The notes beneath the pieces were generated by a model. The model did not search any database and was not told the origin of the DNA. It saw only the letters and a program-made list of their open reading frames with translations. This document shows positions 1 through 7,990 of a stretch of 10,392 nt of DNA, in pieces. Source of the stretch: Cudoniella acicularis. Taxonomy: Eukaryota > Ascomycota > Leotiomycetes > Helotiales > Helotiaceae. Each line of letters begins with the position of its first letter. Position 1 is the first letter of the stretch. The stretch is taken from the NCBI GenBank assembly GCA_013054445.1, contig JAAMPI010001800.1:1-10392 (forward strand), read 5' to 3'. The position numbers were made by a program, and so were the translations under genes.

Positions 1-1156
1 ACCCCCTCTTCCAGTGCATCAACAGCCGCTTGAACCGCATCAAACATAGCGCTTACCGCCGTTTTCTCCGCCTCATTCTCAAACCTCACCTTTCCGTCTC
101 CTTCCACTCCCCATTTCCTATTTCCCGACTCTTTCCCATCTGCCGCACTAGTCCCAGTTCCAGAAGTGCCGGTGTTGCTAATGTCAGCACCAAGTAAGAG
201 AGAACGATGCTGTAACAGCGAACTAACTTCCCAAAATCCGTCGAGCATTCCGTCGCCCGTTGGGAGGGTGAGTTGGGCTTCTAGGTGCCATTTGCGGTTT
301 TGGGATTGAGAGGGGGGAGGAGAGGAGAGAATAGCGGAGGTGATTTGAGAGGGGGAGAGGACGGTGCGGATGTTGCCTTGCGATTCGGTGACTCGCTTCG
401 TCTCCAAAAGCGAAAGTAAGAGAGCAGTCAAAATATGCGGCGTCTTCCTCCTCACATCCGTTTCCGTTGTTGAGTTTGCAGAGAGCGACCACTCCGCAAC
501 ACAAAGCCTCATCTCCCTCTTTTCCCCTTCCTCTTTTTTCCTCTCCCCAAAAGAGGAAATCGAAGAAAGGATAGAAGGGAGAATAGAAGGGTTAGCGAAG
601 TAATAGATGCAGTGTGAAAGCACTATATAATCGTATGCTGGTCCGGTATAGGTGGAGAGGTAGGCGGTTGGCGTCGTGTTGTGGAAGGTTATTCGGTTTC
701 CTAGTGGGGTGGAGGACTTGATGTGGGATTGGCATTGGGAAAGTGTGTAGGGTGCTCCTATTAATTCCTTTGTCAATACCTGAAAACGGTAGAAATCTGG
801 AAAGAGGGAAATAGGAAAATGGAAGAAATACCGTAATCAGCAGGCCCAGGATCAATCGCATCCACATGTCCCTTTTCCCCTACAGCGTCCGCAAGCACGA
901 CCGTTGTGTCGCCTTGGCCGCAACCGATTTCTAGGATAAGTGACCCAGGCGCGATATCCCAGAAAGAAACGAGACGGAGGCGGTGGATTATTTGGGAGTT
1001 GGGGCTCGGGCTGCTGGTGATGATTTGAGGGGTGGTTGTGGTTGTGGTTGGTGATGAGGGTGTGCGTGGGGGAGGAGCTTCGAGGGAGTATTGGTCGAGG
1101 TGGACGGCTTTTTTGGTGAGTTCCGGGGAGGTGGTGGAGGAGAGGGGTGAGGCCAT
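1..1156 (-). CDS. class I SAM-dependent methyltransferase, 5' part (3' end outside window)
   Basis: The protein transfers a methyl group from S-adenosylmethionine; its substrate cannot be told. Exons are 1156-832 and 757-1. The 74-bp intron (831-758) has a GT donor, a TTGAC branch-like site and an AG acceptor, and splits a Gly codon to give ADYG-APYTL. The start at 1156 follows TCAAA and is followed by GCC, a good fungal context. Residues 1-55 are Ser/Thr/Pro-rich with a run of six Thr. The Rossmann-fold glycine motif ILEIGCGQGDTT lies at 74-85, the acidic DAIDPGP motif at about 99-105, and a motif IV-like AYDYIVLSHCIYYFA at 149-163. Exon 2 stays open to position 1, so at least 360 residues lie in the window. 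Fungal relatives are often about 300-350 residues, so the end is probably close. There are no membrane segments, so it is probably cytosolic. The family call is firm; the exact role (small molecule, lipid or secondary metabolite) is open. Confidence 0.88.
758..831 (-). other. spliceosomal intron in the methyltransferase gene
   Basis: This 74-bp intron has donor GTATTT at 831 and acceptor AATAG ending at 758, with TTGAC about 16 bases before the acceptor. It is phase 1. The acceptor was chosen because it keeps the exon 2 frame open to the window edge and restores the family-like stretch DYGAPYTLSQCQSHI. A nearer CAG at 782-780 would put exon 2 in a frame that stops at 592. Confidence 0.85.
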
Positions 1157-1223
1157 TTTGATTGATGTGGGTTTTTTGGGGGATTGATTGAATTGGAGAT
1201 GGGAAAAGAATTATGTATTCAAA

Positions 1224-1231
1224 CTTATAAA
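1224..1231 (-). promoter_or_regulatory. TATA-like element upstream of the methyltransferase gene
   Basis: On the minus strand the sequence ATTTATAAG lies about 70-75 bases before the methyltransferase start codon, in an AT-rich patch. Spacing and sequence fit a fungal core promoter. No transcript evidence is available. Confidence 0.35.
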
Positions 1232-1520
1232 TGTCGAGTGAGTTTAAGGCCAATGAGGAAATTGTTATAATTACTTCGCTTGCGGTGTCTTTTGCATAGA
1301 CAAACTGAGATAGAAGAATGAGATAATTGTGAACCTTCAAATTGCGAAAACTAGAAAAATAACATCATATATAGACTTCTCAACTATGAGTCCTACTTGC
1401 ATCAAGCAGCTGATGAAGAAATTTTCAAATATTTACTACAGTAAGATAGGCTATTTGTGAAGCACAACTCTGTGACTCACTAACCCCATGCCGATCGCTG
1501 ATTCAGGGAGGAAGGTTCGG

Positions 1521-1528
1521 GTCACGTG
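1521..1528 (+). promoter_or_regulatory. CACGTG (Cbf1/bHLH-type) site GTCACGTG
   Basis: GTCACGTG matches the RTCACRTG site of yeast Cbf1-like bHLH proteins. It lies about 365 bp upstream of the methyltransferase start. A second CACGTG core is at 1974-1979. Both are in the shared divergent spacer. A hexamer is expected by chance every few kb, so functional use is only possible. Confidence 0.25.
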
Positions 1529-2792
1529 CCTATATTTTCGCCACCTTTGAGGTAAGGAGCCTGAGGCAGAAACTCATCTTTAGAATCCTCCTTCAGGTCA
1601 TCGCAATCAACCCGCGACTCTTGAGCCACTGCAATGCATACACCCTGAAAATGCAAGAGCCTCAATTGCGACCAGGCCCTTTACCTTGAACCTGAATCAG
1701 CTGGATCAACCTGGGTATATCTCTCCCTCTATTGGTCAATACGTACCGGTCGTAATCCCGTTTGCGGTTTCTGGTTCCTTTTCCAGAACCATGTTCATGA
1801 TGTCTGGGCAAATGAACAAGTGTCCCGCTATCGCTGAGGCTCCGGATGCGTAACTAGGTTGATCATGACGGATTCGTGTGGCTTTTCGATTCCGGAGATG
1901 CTGAACATGCGCAAACGTGATTGGGTAGCCAACCACGGATTGCAGTGGTTTAACAGTGGGTTTACCTACCGTTCACGTGCTGGGAATGGAAGGTCGGTGC
2001 GGGTGTCTGAGTTGCCTCAGGCTTCGAAAAAAAAAACGCCATTTGCAAGACTTGTGTGTGGAAATGGGAAAAAGAAGAAATGTGAGAACCGACGAAGGAA
2101 CGAACGGGCTCGGGGGGGGCCAGCGGATTCAGAGGAGCAGTTCCGCAGAAGCAATCAGACAGGGCAGAGGCAGGGCCGGGTGGTGAAATGGCTGATCTTG
2201 GAAATGGACCATGCCGAGTCCTGGCTCTTCGGTCGGTTCACGGTTGGTGCTGGGGCCCGTAAATGCAGTGAAGCGTCTCTTGGAATCCGACCTCCCTTTC
2301 CTGGTGGGTCGCGTGCGTGGATGCTGGACTTGGGAGGAGACGAGGCTGGCTGGGCGCCGGTTCGGAAGAGGATTTTGGTGATTATTCTCAGATAAACGGA
2401 GGGGGAAGAGGTCGGTGTGACGGTTGGGATGCCAGGGGAGGCGCAATTTGCATTCACGTTTGCAAAGACGTGCTCGGGGGGGGTGCAGTTCCAGGGGCCA
2501 CTTGCACTTGGGCGAGGACAAGTGCTGATGGAGGGGTACTCGTAGGCGGCGAGGGGTGATAGGACGATGAGCTGGGTGATGGCGACAGCTTTTTGCTAGC
2601 TTAGAGATGGAAATCATACCCAGCTGCCCTCCATGGACAAGTACCGTTCTTGGGACGGGCGAGGGGGGGGGACGGCAGAAGATTGACGATGGATCGAAGG
2701 AATTGAAGCCCCGGGGCAGCTCAGTGCCCATACCGGATGGTTGGTTTTCGTCGAGGTGGATGCGGATATGAATGTGCTGTGGATGTGGACGA

Positions 2793-2822
2793 GGTGGAGG
2801 TGGAGGTGGAGGTGGAGGTGGA
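2793..2822 (+). repeat. (GGTGGA)5 microsatellite
   Basis: Five perfect tandem copies of the hexamer GGTGGA, preceded by degenerate copies (GGATGTGGACGA). The plus strand here is G/purine-rich. Confidence 0.9.
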
Positions 2823-3167
2823 AAGTCAGGACTCGGGACTCAGGGGCTGCCAGCGCCAAGCGACGGCCATGTAGGAAGTGATACCCATCTCGAGTTTTCC
2901 AGACTTCACAGGCTTCTTCTCGTGATTTTTTGCTGGGAATCAGGAGCTCGGGGCTGCTGTCATCAGACGGCCGGCTGCTTCCTTTCGCCTGCTGGCGCCG
3001 CTGCACAGACGAGACGGGGAGCTTTTCTGCACCCGAGAGCACGGATCATGGGCACTCGATGTTCCCGTCTGTCGCATCTATCGAGTCCGCCATCCAAGGG
3101 GGAAGGTCTAAGATATTTATGAGCCGCTGCTGGCTTTGGCCGACGGGATCAGACGCTGCTCTGTGAA

Positions 3168-3183
3168 TTGCCTAATTAGGCAA
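3168..3183. repeat. 16-bp perfect palindrome
   Basis: TTGCCTAATTAGGCAA is its own reverse complement. A second near-perfect dyad, GATCACT-G-AGTGATC (3214-3228), follows 30 bp later. These could be dimer-binding sites or chance; nothing else identifies them. Confidence 0.6.
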
Positions 3184-3340
3184 ATGCACGAGAGAAACAG
3201 GTGAGAGAAGGTTGATCACTGAGTGATCTGAGTAGGTTGTGATTGTGAAATGCAAACCGTGAGGTGTGAGCAGCCTGAGCGTCGTTAGGCTATTGTCTGG
3301 GCAGGTACCAGCTGCCGTTGCCACTGTGATAGGTCTGTTG

Positions 3341-3960
3341 CAGTGTAGGTGGTATATTAAGGCACTGTAGATTAATATAAACTACATACACACATACCTG
3401 AAGCAGTGAAGCCTTCCTGCGTTTTCTGGCCTGAATTAATATAAATTAGACACAGTGCCACCCACACGCAAACCTCAAGACTTGAAATGCAGTACTCTAA
3501 GACGCGAATTGATATAACTTTAACCTGAAGCAGCGGGTGCTTATAGTGCTGGAGCGCTATACCTCCCCTTCTTATCCAGAGCCCACTGTATGGTCTAGCC
3601 AGCTGCCAGCCTGCGACCAAGACACTTTTCACTTTTCACTTTTCCCGCACGGCATCCCCGGAAATAGCCCAACTGGCACGCCATTACCGAAAGAATCATA
3701 CAGTTGACACAGTCCAAAGGGTTAGCAGCCTTAGAAACATCGCTGCGTTTATAGCAATACAAATATCCCAGGCGTGAGGCGCCGGCCCGTAGCAGCAGTG
3801 AGTGCCAGCCTAGGAAGTGTGCAAGCAGCGAACCAGTGGTCTTGCTTTGGTGCCGACCCTGCAAAAGCAATCCCATTGCTGCTGTCAGCACTGTACTCAG
3901 TGTACTGATAGGCTGGTACATCCCACTGGTACAGGCTTCTGTAAGGCAGAAACGCACCCA
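3341..3960. other. noncoding spacer with small direct and inverted repeats
   Basis: No protein gene is supported. An AT-rich island at about 3350-3530 carries GATTAATATAAA-like words at 3370, 3433 and 3508, an exact 11-bp direct repeat ACCTGAAGCAG at 3396-3406 and 3523-3533, and an inverted pair GGCACTGT (3361-3368) and ACAGTGCC (3452-3459). Further on are three tandem ACTTTTC copies (3624-3644) and a direct repeat CTGGTACA (3913-3920 and 3926-3933). It may be decayed repeat debris or upstream regulatory DNA of the phosphodiesterase gene. Confidence 0.5.
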
Positions 3961-4051
3961 CCACGACCACGCCCACGCCCGCGCCCATCGGTGGAATTCG
4001 AGTGGAAGCTTCTTAGCGGGCCTCAGCGGCTTCGAGAAGGAATTTCAGAAC

Positions 4052-4103
4052 CAAGTCCCCAGCGAGTCCCAGCGAGTCCCAGCAAGTCCCCAGCAAGTCC
4101 CCC
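4052..4103 (+). repeat. decamer tandem repeat, AGCGAGTCCC type
   Basis: About five head-to-tail copies of a 10-11 bp unit, alternating AGCGAGTCCC and AGCAAGTCCC, lie in the presumed promoter of the phosphodiesterase gene, just upstream of a CCAAT pentamer. Confidence 0.85.
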
Positions 4104-4134
4104 TTCGCCAGCTGCCCGCCAGCTGCCTCGCCGC

Positions 4135-4139
4135 CCAAT
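4135..4139 (+). promoter_or_regulatory. CCAAT box candidate for the phosphodiesterase gene
   Basis: CCAAT in the context CGCCCAATCACC lies about 60-100 bp before the CT-rich block where transcription probably begins. It could bind the HAP/CBF complex known from fungi. No TATA box is obvious nearby. Confidence 0.3.
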
Positions 4140-4237
4140 CACCTCCAGCCGCTCCACCTCTAGCATACTGCGTAACTGTTCTTCGTTCTAGTCTTCACTT
4201 CCACCAAACCTTACTCGCTCCTCGCTCTCACTCCCCT

Positions 4238-4258
4238 CACCACCACCACCACCACCAC
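4238..4258 (+). repeat. (CAC)7 microsatellite in the pyrimidine-rich leader
   Basis: Seven perfect CAC units are followed by imperfect CCATCG/CCATCA repeats to about 4318. The plus strand of 4190-4340 is almost free of G, typical of the start of fungal leaders, so the transcript probably begins near here. Confidence 0.85.
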
Positions 4259-4348
4259 CTCCACCAAACATCTTCGCCATCCCCATCGCCATCACCATTG
4301 CCATCGCCCCGCCCATCATCAACGACCATCCCTCTCCCCAACGGCGGA

Positions 4349-4372
4349 ATGAGCTTGGTTTGCGTTCTGTAG
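4349..4372 (+). CDS. upstream ORF 1, 7 residues, in the phosphodiesterase leader
   Basis: ATG...TAG encodes MSLVCVL. It is the first ATG after the CT-rich block and the first of four upstream ORFs before the phosphodiesterase start. Translation is inferred from position only. Confidence 0.3.
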   Translation: MSLVCVL

Positions 4373-4445
4373 CGCAGATTGTTCCACCCCCGGTCGGCGC
4401 CATTCGACTGCCTGTGCTTCTGCGCAAACCTGCGACTCGAGTTCC

Positions 4446-4547
4446 ATGTTACCAGTCGTACAGATCGCAATTGATGTGCTCCCCCACGGCCCTCTGCGAA
4501 TCCGCAAGAAGCCTCTCCCGAGACTCGTGTACCATTATTTCCCCTAG
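4446..4547 (+). CDS. upstream ORF 2, 33 residues
   Basis: ATG...TAG encodes a 33-residue peptide beginning MLPVVQIAIDVLPHG, with a basic middle (RIRKK). It overlaps uORF 3 in another frame. No family is recognised. If the leader starts near 4200, ribosomes must pass it to reach the main start. Confidence 0.3.
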   Translation: MLPVVQIAIDVLPHGPLRIRKKPLPRLVYHYFP

Positions 4548-4596
4548 GCCCAGGACTAGCTCCCATTGTTGCTGTCGAACTCCTTCGTTGAATTGA
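4474..4596 (+). CDS. upstream ORF 3, 40 residues, overlapping uORF 2
   Basis: ATG...TGA encodes 40 residues, Ser/Cys-rich, beginning MCSPTALCESARS. It overlaps uORF 2 out of frame, so the two would compete. No family is recognised and it may be chance. Confidence 0.22.
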   Translation: MCSPTALCESARSLSRDSCTIISPRPRTSSHCCCRTPSLN

Positions 4597-4699
4597 TTGC
4601 AAAGCCAAAGCCGCCGCTTCGCTGAAGAAGGAATTCTCGACCGCACCAGACCACCCTGCAATCAACGCACTTTTTACCTCCCGTGCAACCACGACTCGA

Positions 4700-4720
4700 A
4701 TGCGACGCCATCCCTCTTAA
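4700..4720 (+). CDS. upstream ORF 4, 6 residues
   Basis: ATG...TAA encodes MRRHPS. After its stop no ATG occurs until the phosphodiesterase start 248 bases later, a gap that would allow reinitiation. Inferred from position only. Confidence 0.25.
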   Translation: MRRHPS

Positions 4721-4968
4721 TCGTTTGCGCCTTTTCGGAATATTCCAACCGACGACAACGACACAGGAATTAATCTTCGTGACGACATTCTGACTCGTCT
4801 GAACAGCATTGCGCTCGAGCCATCTCAGGGCGACACGGGAGATTGATACAAAAGATTACGGCGCCTGCCTTCTTTTCTCCACCTTCCACACCCATCGATT
4901 TTGGCCATACCGAAAGATCCTGGCGGCGAGAGGGCAGTAAATCCTGCGCCGCCGTGCGCGAAGCAGCA

Positions 4969-7900
4969 ATGGAATACGCTGCCTGCAATGTGGTGTATGT
5001 GGATCGCGCCGCGAGAGAGGATAAGCTGGTGAAAAGGCACGATCCGACCAATTCTGCCACAAAGTTACAGAATCGCGAGCCAGATGCAGTCAAGAGCCCC
5101 AATGCCGTAGAGGGGAATCTGCAGACTCTTTTGGGGACTTTTAGTGAAGGTTAGCTACCATGCTGTTTCAATCCCGAATTGACTGACATCCCACAGTCCA
5201 TATATGCACAACTGGCAAGTCGTGCATATCCAAGCTCTCCGAATTGAATCAATCTTCAATTGTCGAATTAATTCCTACCCTCGTTCTCATAGATATCCCC
5301 TACGAAGACCCTTATACGAGACCGAGCAGAGATATTCGAACCCCCTCTCCGAGTTCGAGGCAGCACGCTGAGGCATTGTACGACGACCATATACCATCAG
5401 ACGCGGAAGCATATGGGCTGAGCTTGCTACAATGGATAGCTTCGGAGATCCAATATCAGAGCCTTTCAAAACTGATTGTGCCTGTTGCGCTAGTGGCTAT
5501 TCCGGACAACAATTCTCTGCATGTTGCTCCCAGGGGTCGAACAGATACAAGAATGGGTGGACATCTCAACTTTGATCCATTCGCCTCTCCTAAGAGACGG
5601 GCAGGGGTCGTCACCCCGCTTGATCAAATGAGAACAATCAAGTATCTCGACATTGGAGCAGTAGATGTCTTGACTAGCCCACTATTGCCAGATCGACTCC
5701 CTAGCCTTGCAGTACATGCTTATCGAGCGCACAAGGATGCTTCAAAGGAACAAAGAGCGTTGTTGGAGTTGAAGAGGGGAAGGAAGCGTTCATGGGTTGG
5801 TGTGGATGACCAAAAGCAGTATGCGTATTTGCGGGAGGCCATGGTCTCGGAGTTAATGGATGGGATATGCAAGGTCGGCGGTGAAGATGAGCCCATTAGC
5901 CATATCAGGATAACAGTGGCATTAGACCGTCGAGAGAAGATTGCAGCAGCAGTTGGATCTTGGCACTTTTCAGCGCACGATTTTACAGACGATGAGCTTC
6001 TCCATGCATCCTTACTAATGTTACAACATGCCCTCGCAATGCCAGAATTAGAGAGGTGGCGGATATCGACAGGTAAGAGAGCTGATTTATGGCTATGTTT
6101 CGGATAATTTCGTGATGCATATGCTGACACCCGATGCAGAAAATCTCACGAGCTTTCTTGTGGCAAGCCGCTCGGCGTACAATACCTTTGTCCCGTATCA
6201 CAATTTCCGACATGTCGTCGATGTCTTACAGGCAATATTTTACTTTCTTGTACAGCTCGGCAGGTTACCTCCATTCCCATATTCGATTACACCTCACCCA
6301 AACCCTTCACCTATCGCTGCTCTGATCCGACCATTCGACGCTCTTACGTTATTGATCACCGCTATTGGACACGACGTTGGTCATCCTGGTGTTAACAATG
6401 CCTTTCTCGTTACCCTTAATGCTCCACTCGCACAACTTTACAATGACCGATCCGTTCTCGAATCATTTCATTGCGCCGCTTATTCGCAAATATTGCGGCG
6501 TCACTGGCCAGCAGCTTTCCAAGGAGTTGAGATGAGGCAACTTATGATCAATTCAATATTAGCTACCGACATGGGACTACATTTTGACTACATGAAACGA
6601 CTTGGCTTTCTACAAGAAAAACTCCACGAAAATGGGGGTACTGATGGTTGGAATGGCAGACTTCTCGAGGATCAACGGACTCTCGCTTGTTCGTTGCTGA
6701 TTAAATGTGCAGATATCAGCAACGTGGTATGTAAACAAGATCTCTTGCCTAGCAATACACTGACAACCGTAGGCACGCAAGTATGATGTTGCAGCTCAAT
6801 GGACTATGATCTTGACAGATGAGTTTGCCCGCCAGGCATCGATGGAACAAGACCTAGGAATTCCTTCTGCCCTTTTCGCAGCGCCAGTCCGGGAAATTGT
6901 CGAGTTGGGAAAGTCCCAGATCAACTTCATGAATATGTTTGCCCTTCCTCTGTTTCAAGGAGTAACCGATGTCATGCCAGCGATGGGTTTCTGTGTTGAC
7001 GAACTTCACCAAAACATAACAGCATGGGAGAGAAAAATCGCAGAAGAACAAGCCAGATTAAGACAAGACAGCGAAGATTCCACTATGACCGACGGCATGT
7101 TTTCCCCGCGTACGATGAGCCTGGCAACACCTTCTGATGCCACTCACCAGAAGATAGGTAATGCCCCATCGTTACCCTCTGATGCAGAACACAGGATCAA
7201 AGCATTGCTTCAAAAGAATTCTTTCGCGCCAACGAATGGCGTCTTGGCTGAGTCGGATGAACCTCACCATAAATCCCTACCAGAAATATCTACTGGCGAA
7301 GATATGCTCGCTGATGTTCTTGGATCGGGGCAGGATGCTCCTAACGAAGTCGGTCAACTTCAGTTAAGTTTCGCAACGGCCAGTGCTCCTGGACTTCTCG
7401 ACAATTCGAGCAAGCATGTTCACGTCCTTCCAAACGGCGAAAAACATGTCAATGGTATATCGATAATGCCGTCGCTCGTCACCGACCCAGTTGTTGTCGA
7501 TCCAACTCCCGCAGAAGTGGAGAAACCGCAAACCGCCGAGAAGGGTCGGAGTAGTGATGGCACGGAAGCAAGCAGTTCTGCTGCAGGTGATTGGGCAAGC
7601 CAAGCAACAAGCGCGACTACAGGCAAGATGCCTCTTTCACCTAGTACGCAAGGTACCAGCATCACGAGTCAGGATTCAAATGAAAGGAGATCATTAGGGC
7701 AAACACCAACAAATGGGAGTCCTTTGGCGAGTGCATCCGAAGGAAGATCACCAGGATCTCCAGATATACCTGGCAGCTCTGCAGATTTTCAAACAGAAGG
7801 GAAAGGGGTTATGGTCATGGAAAAAGTGAGAAATCTCAAAAAGAAACCAAGTCGCTTTCGAATGGGCCAACTTAATTTTTGGAAACGAAGCAAGAGCGCC

Positions 7901-7990
7901 AGTCCACCCGTCCCAGTTCCTGGTATCCCCAGAATTCACCGAAGAACCGGCAGTGAAGAGGAAACCCTTCCACGAATGCCGAGTCATTGA
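4969..7990 (+). CDS. PDE2: class I 3',5'-cyclic-nucleotide phosphodiesterase (fungal high-affinity PDE2/PdeH type)
   Basis: The enzyme hydrolyses cAMP to 5'-AMP and so damps protein kinase A signalling. Exons are 4969-5149, 5197-6072, 6140-6726 and 6773-7990, giving 953 residues. The introns (47, 67 and 46 bp) each carry CTGAC and AG. The start is the first ATG in frame; the frame is closed by TGA at 4780 and has no other ATG before 4969. The catalytic domain covers about 316-640: HNFRH (373-377), GHDVGHPGVNN with metal ligands His430/Asp431 (429-439), NDRSVLESFH (454-463), ATDMGLH (494-500), KCADISNV with Asp544 (541-548), and Gln597 with Phe600 for the base. Residues 1-241 resemble a diverged receiver domain. 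Residues 650-953 are Ser/Pro-rich and probably disordered, ending in a basic patch from 904 (KKKPSRFR...NFWKRSKS). Family members in other fungi include Neurospora acon-2 and Magnaporthe PdeH. There is no signal peptide or membrane segment. The four leader uORFs suggest translational control. The family call is near certain; the symbol rests on family resemblance. Confidence 0.95.
5150..5196 (+). other. intron 1 of the phosphodiesterase gene
   Basis: This 47-bp intron runs GTTAGC...CACAG with CTGAC about 12 bases from its 3' end. It is phase 1 and splits the codon for Val61. It lies between the predicted first and second strands of the receiver-like domain. GTTAGC is a slightly weak donor, and retention would stop translation at once (TAG in frame). 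Confidence 0.9.
6073..6139 (+). other. intron 2 of the phosphodiesterase gene
   Basis: This 67-bp intron runs GTAAGA...TGCAG with CTGAC at 6124-6128. It is phase 1 and splits the codon for Glu353, just before the stretch leading to the HNFRH metal site. Confidence 0.93.
6727..6772 (+). other. intron 3 of the phosphodiesterase gene
   Basis: This 46-bp intron runs GTATGT...CGTAG with CTGAC at 6760-6764. It is phase 0, directly after the KCADISNV motif. Splicing joins it to ARKYDVAAQW, as expected for the family. Confidence 0.93.

Larger units (their letters stand above)
1157..3340. other. long spacer without a supported gene
   Basis: No convincing protein gene is seen on either strand. The open frames (for example 1865-2395 plus and 2129-2731 minus) have low-complexity, Pro/Arg- or Gly-rich translations without domain motifs, and no intron chain improves them. 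What it does hold is the methyltransferase promoter at its left end, an A10 run at 2028-2037, G8-G9 runs on the plus strand near 2112, 2476 and 2663, a GGTGGA microsatellite at 2793-2822 and small palindromes at 3168-3183 and 3214-3228. An untranslated RNA cannot be excluded. Confidence 0.6.

Noticed and set aside
780..831. Shorter 52-bp intron in the methyltransferase gene with acceptor TTTTCAG at 786-780
   Set aside because: It gives a frame that ends at a stop near 592 and loses the family-like sequence. The acceptor at 758 restores an open frame to position 1.
1865..2395. Plus-strand open frame of about 176 codons from the ATG at 1865
   Set aside because: The translation is Arg/Gly-rich without domain motifs, spans an A10 and a G8 run, and no intron chain joins it to neighbouring frames. 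It is best explained by G-rich composition.
2129..2731. Minus-strand open frame of 200 codons
   Set aside because: Pro/Arg/His-rich low-complexity translation, crossing homopolymer C runs, with no recognisable domain. Probably the antisense of the G-rich spacer.
3171..3182. CCTAATTAGG as a telomere-like repeat (CCTAA/TTAGG)
   Set aside because: Only one inverted copy, with no tandem TTAGGG array. A palindrome, not telomeric sequence.
4843..4968. N-terminal extension of the phosphodiesterase upstream of 4969
   Set aside because: The frame is open from 4783 but contains no ATG, so the extension would need a TTG start. Fungal family members also typically begin close to the ACNVVYVDR block.
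7158..7163. Possible donor GTAATG inside exon 4
   Set aside because: The frame is continuous across it, and the sequence reads through to a plausible C-terminal tail without splicing.
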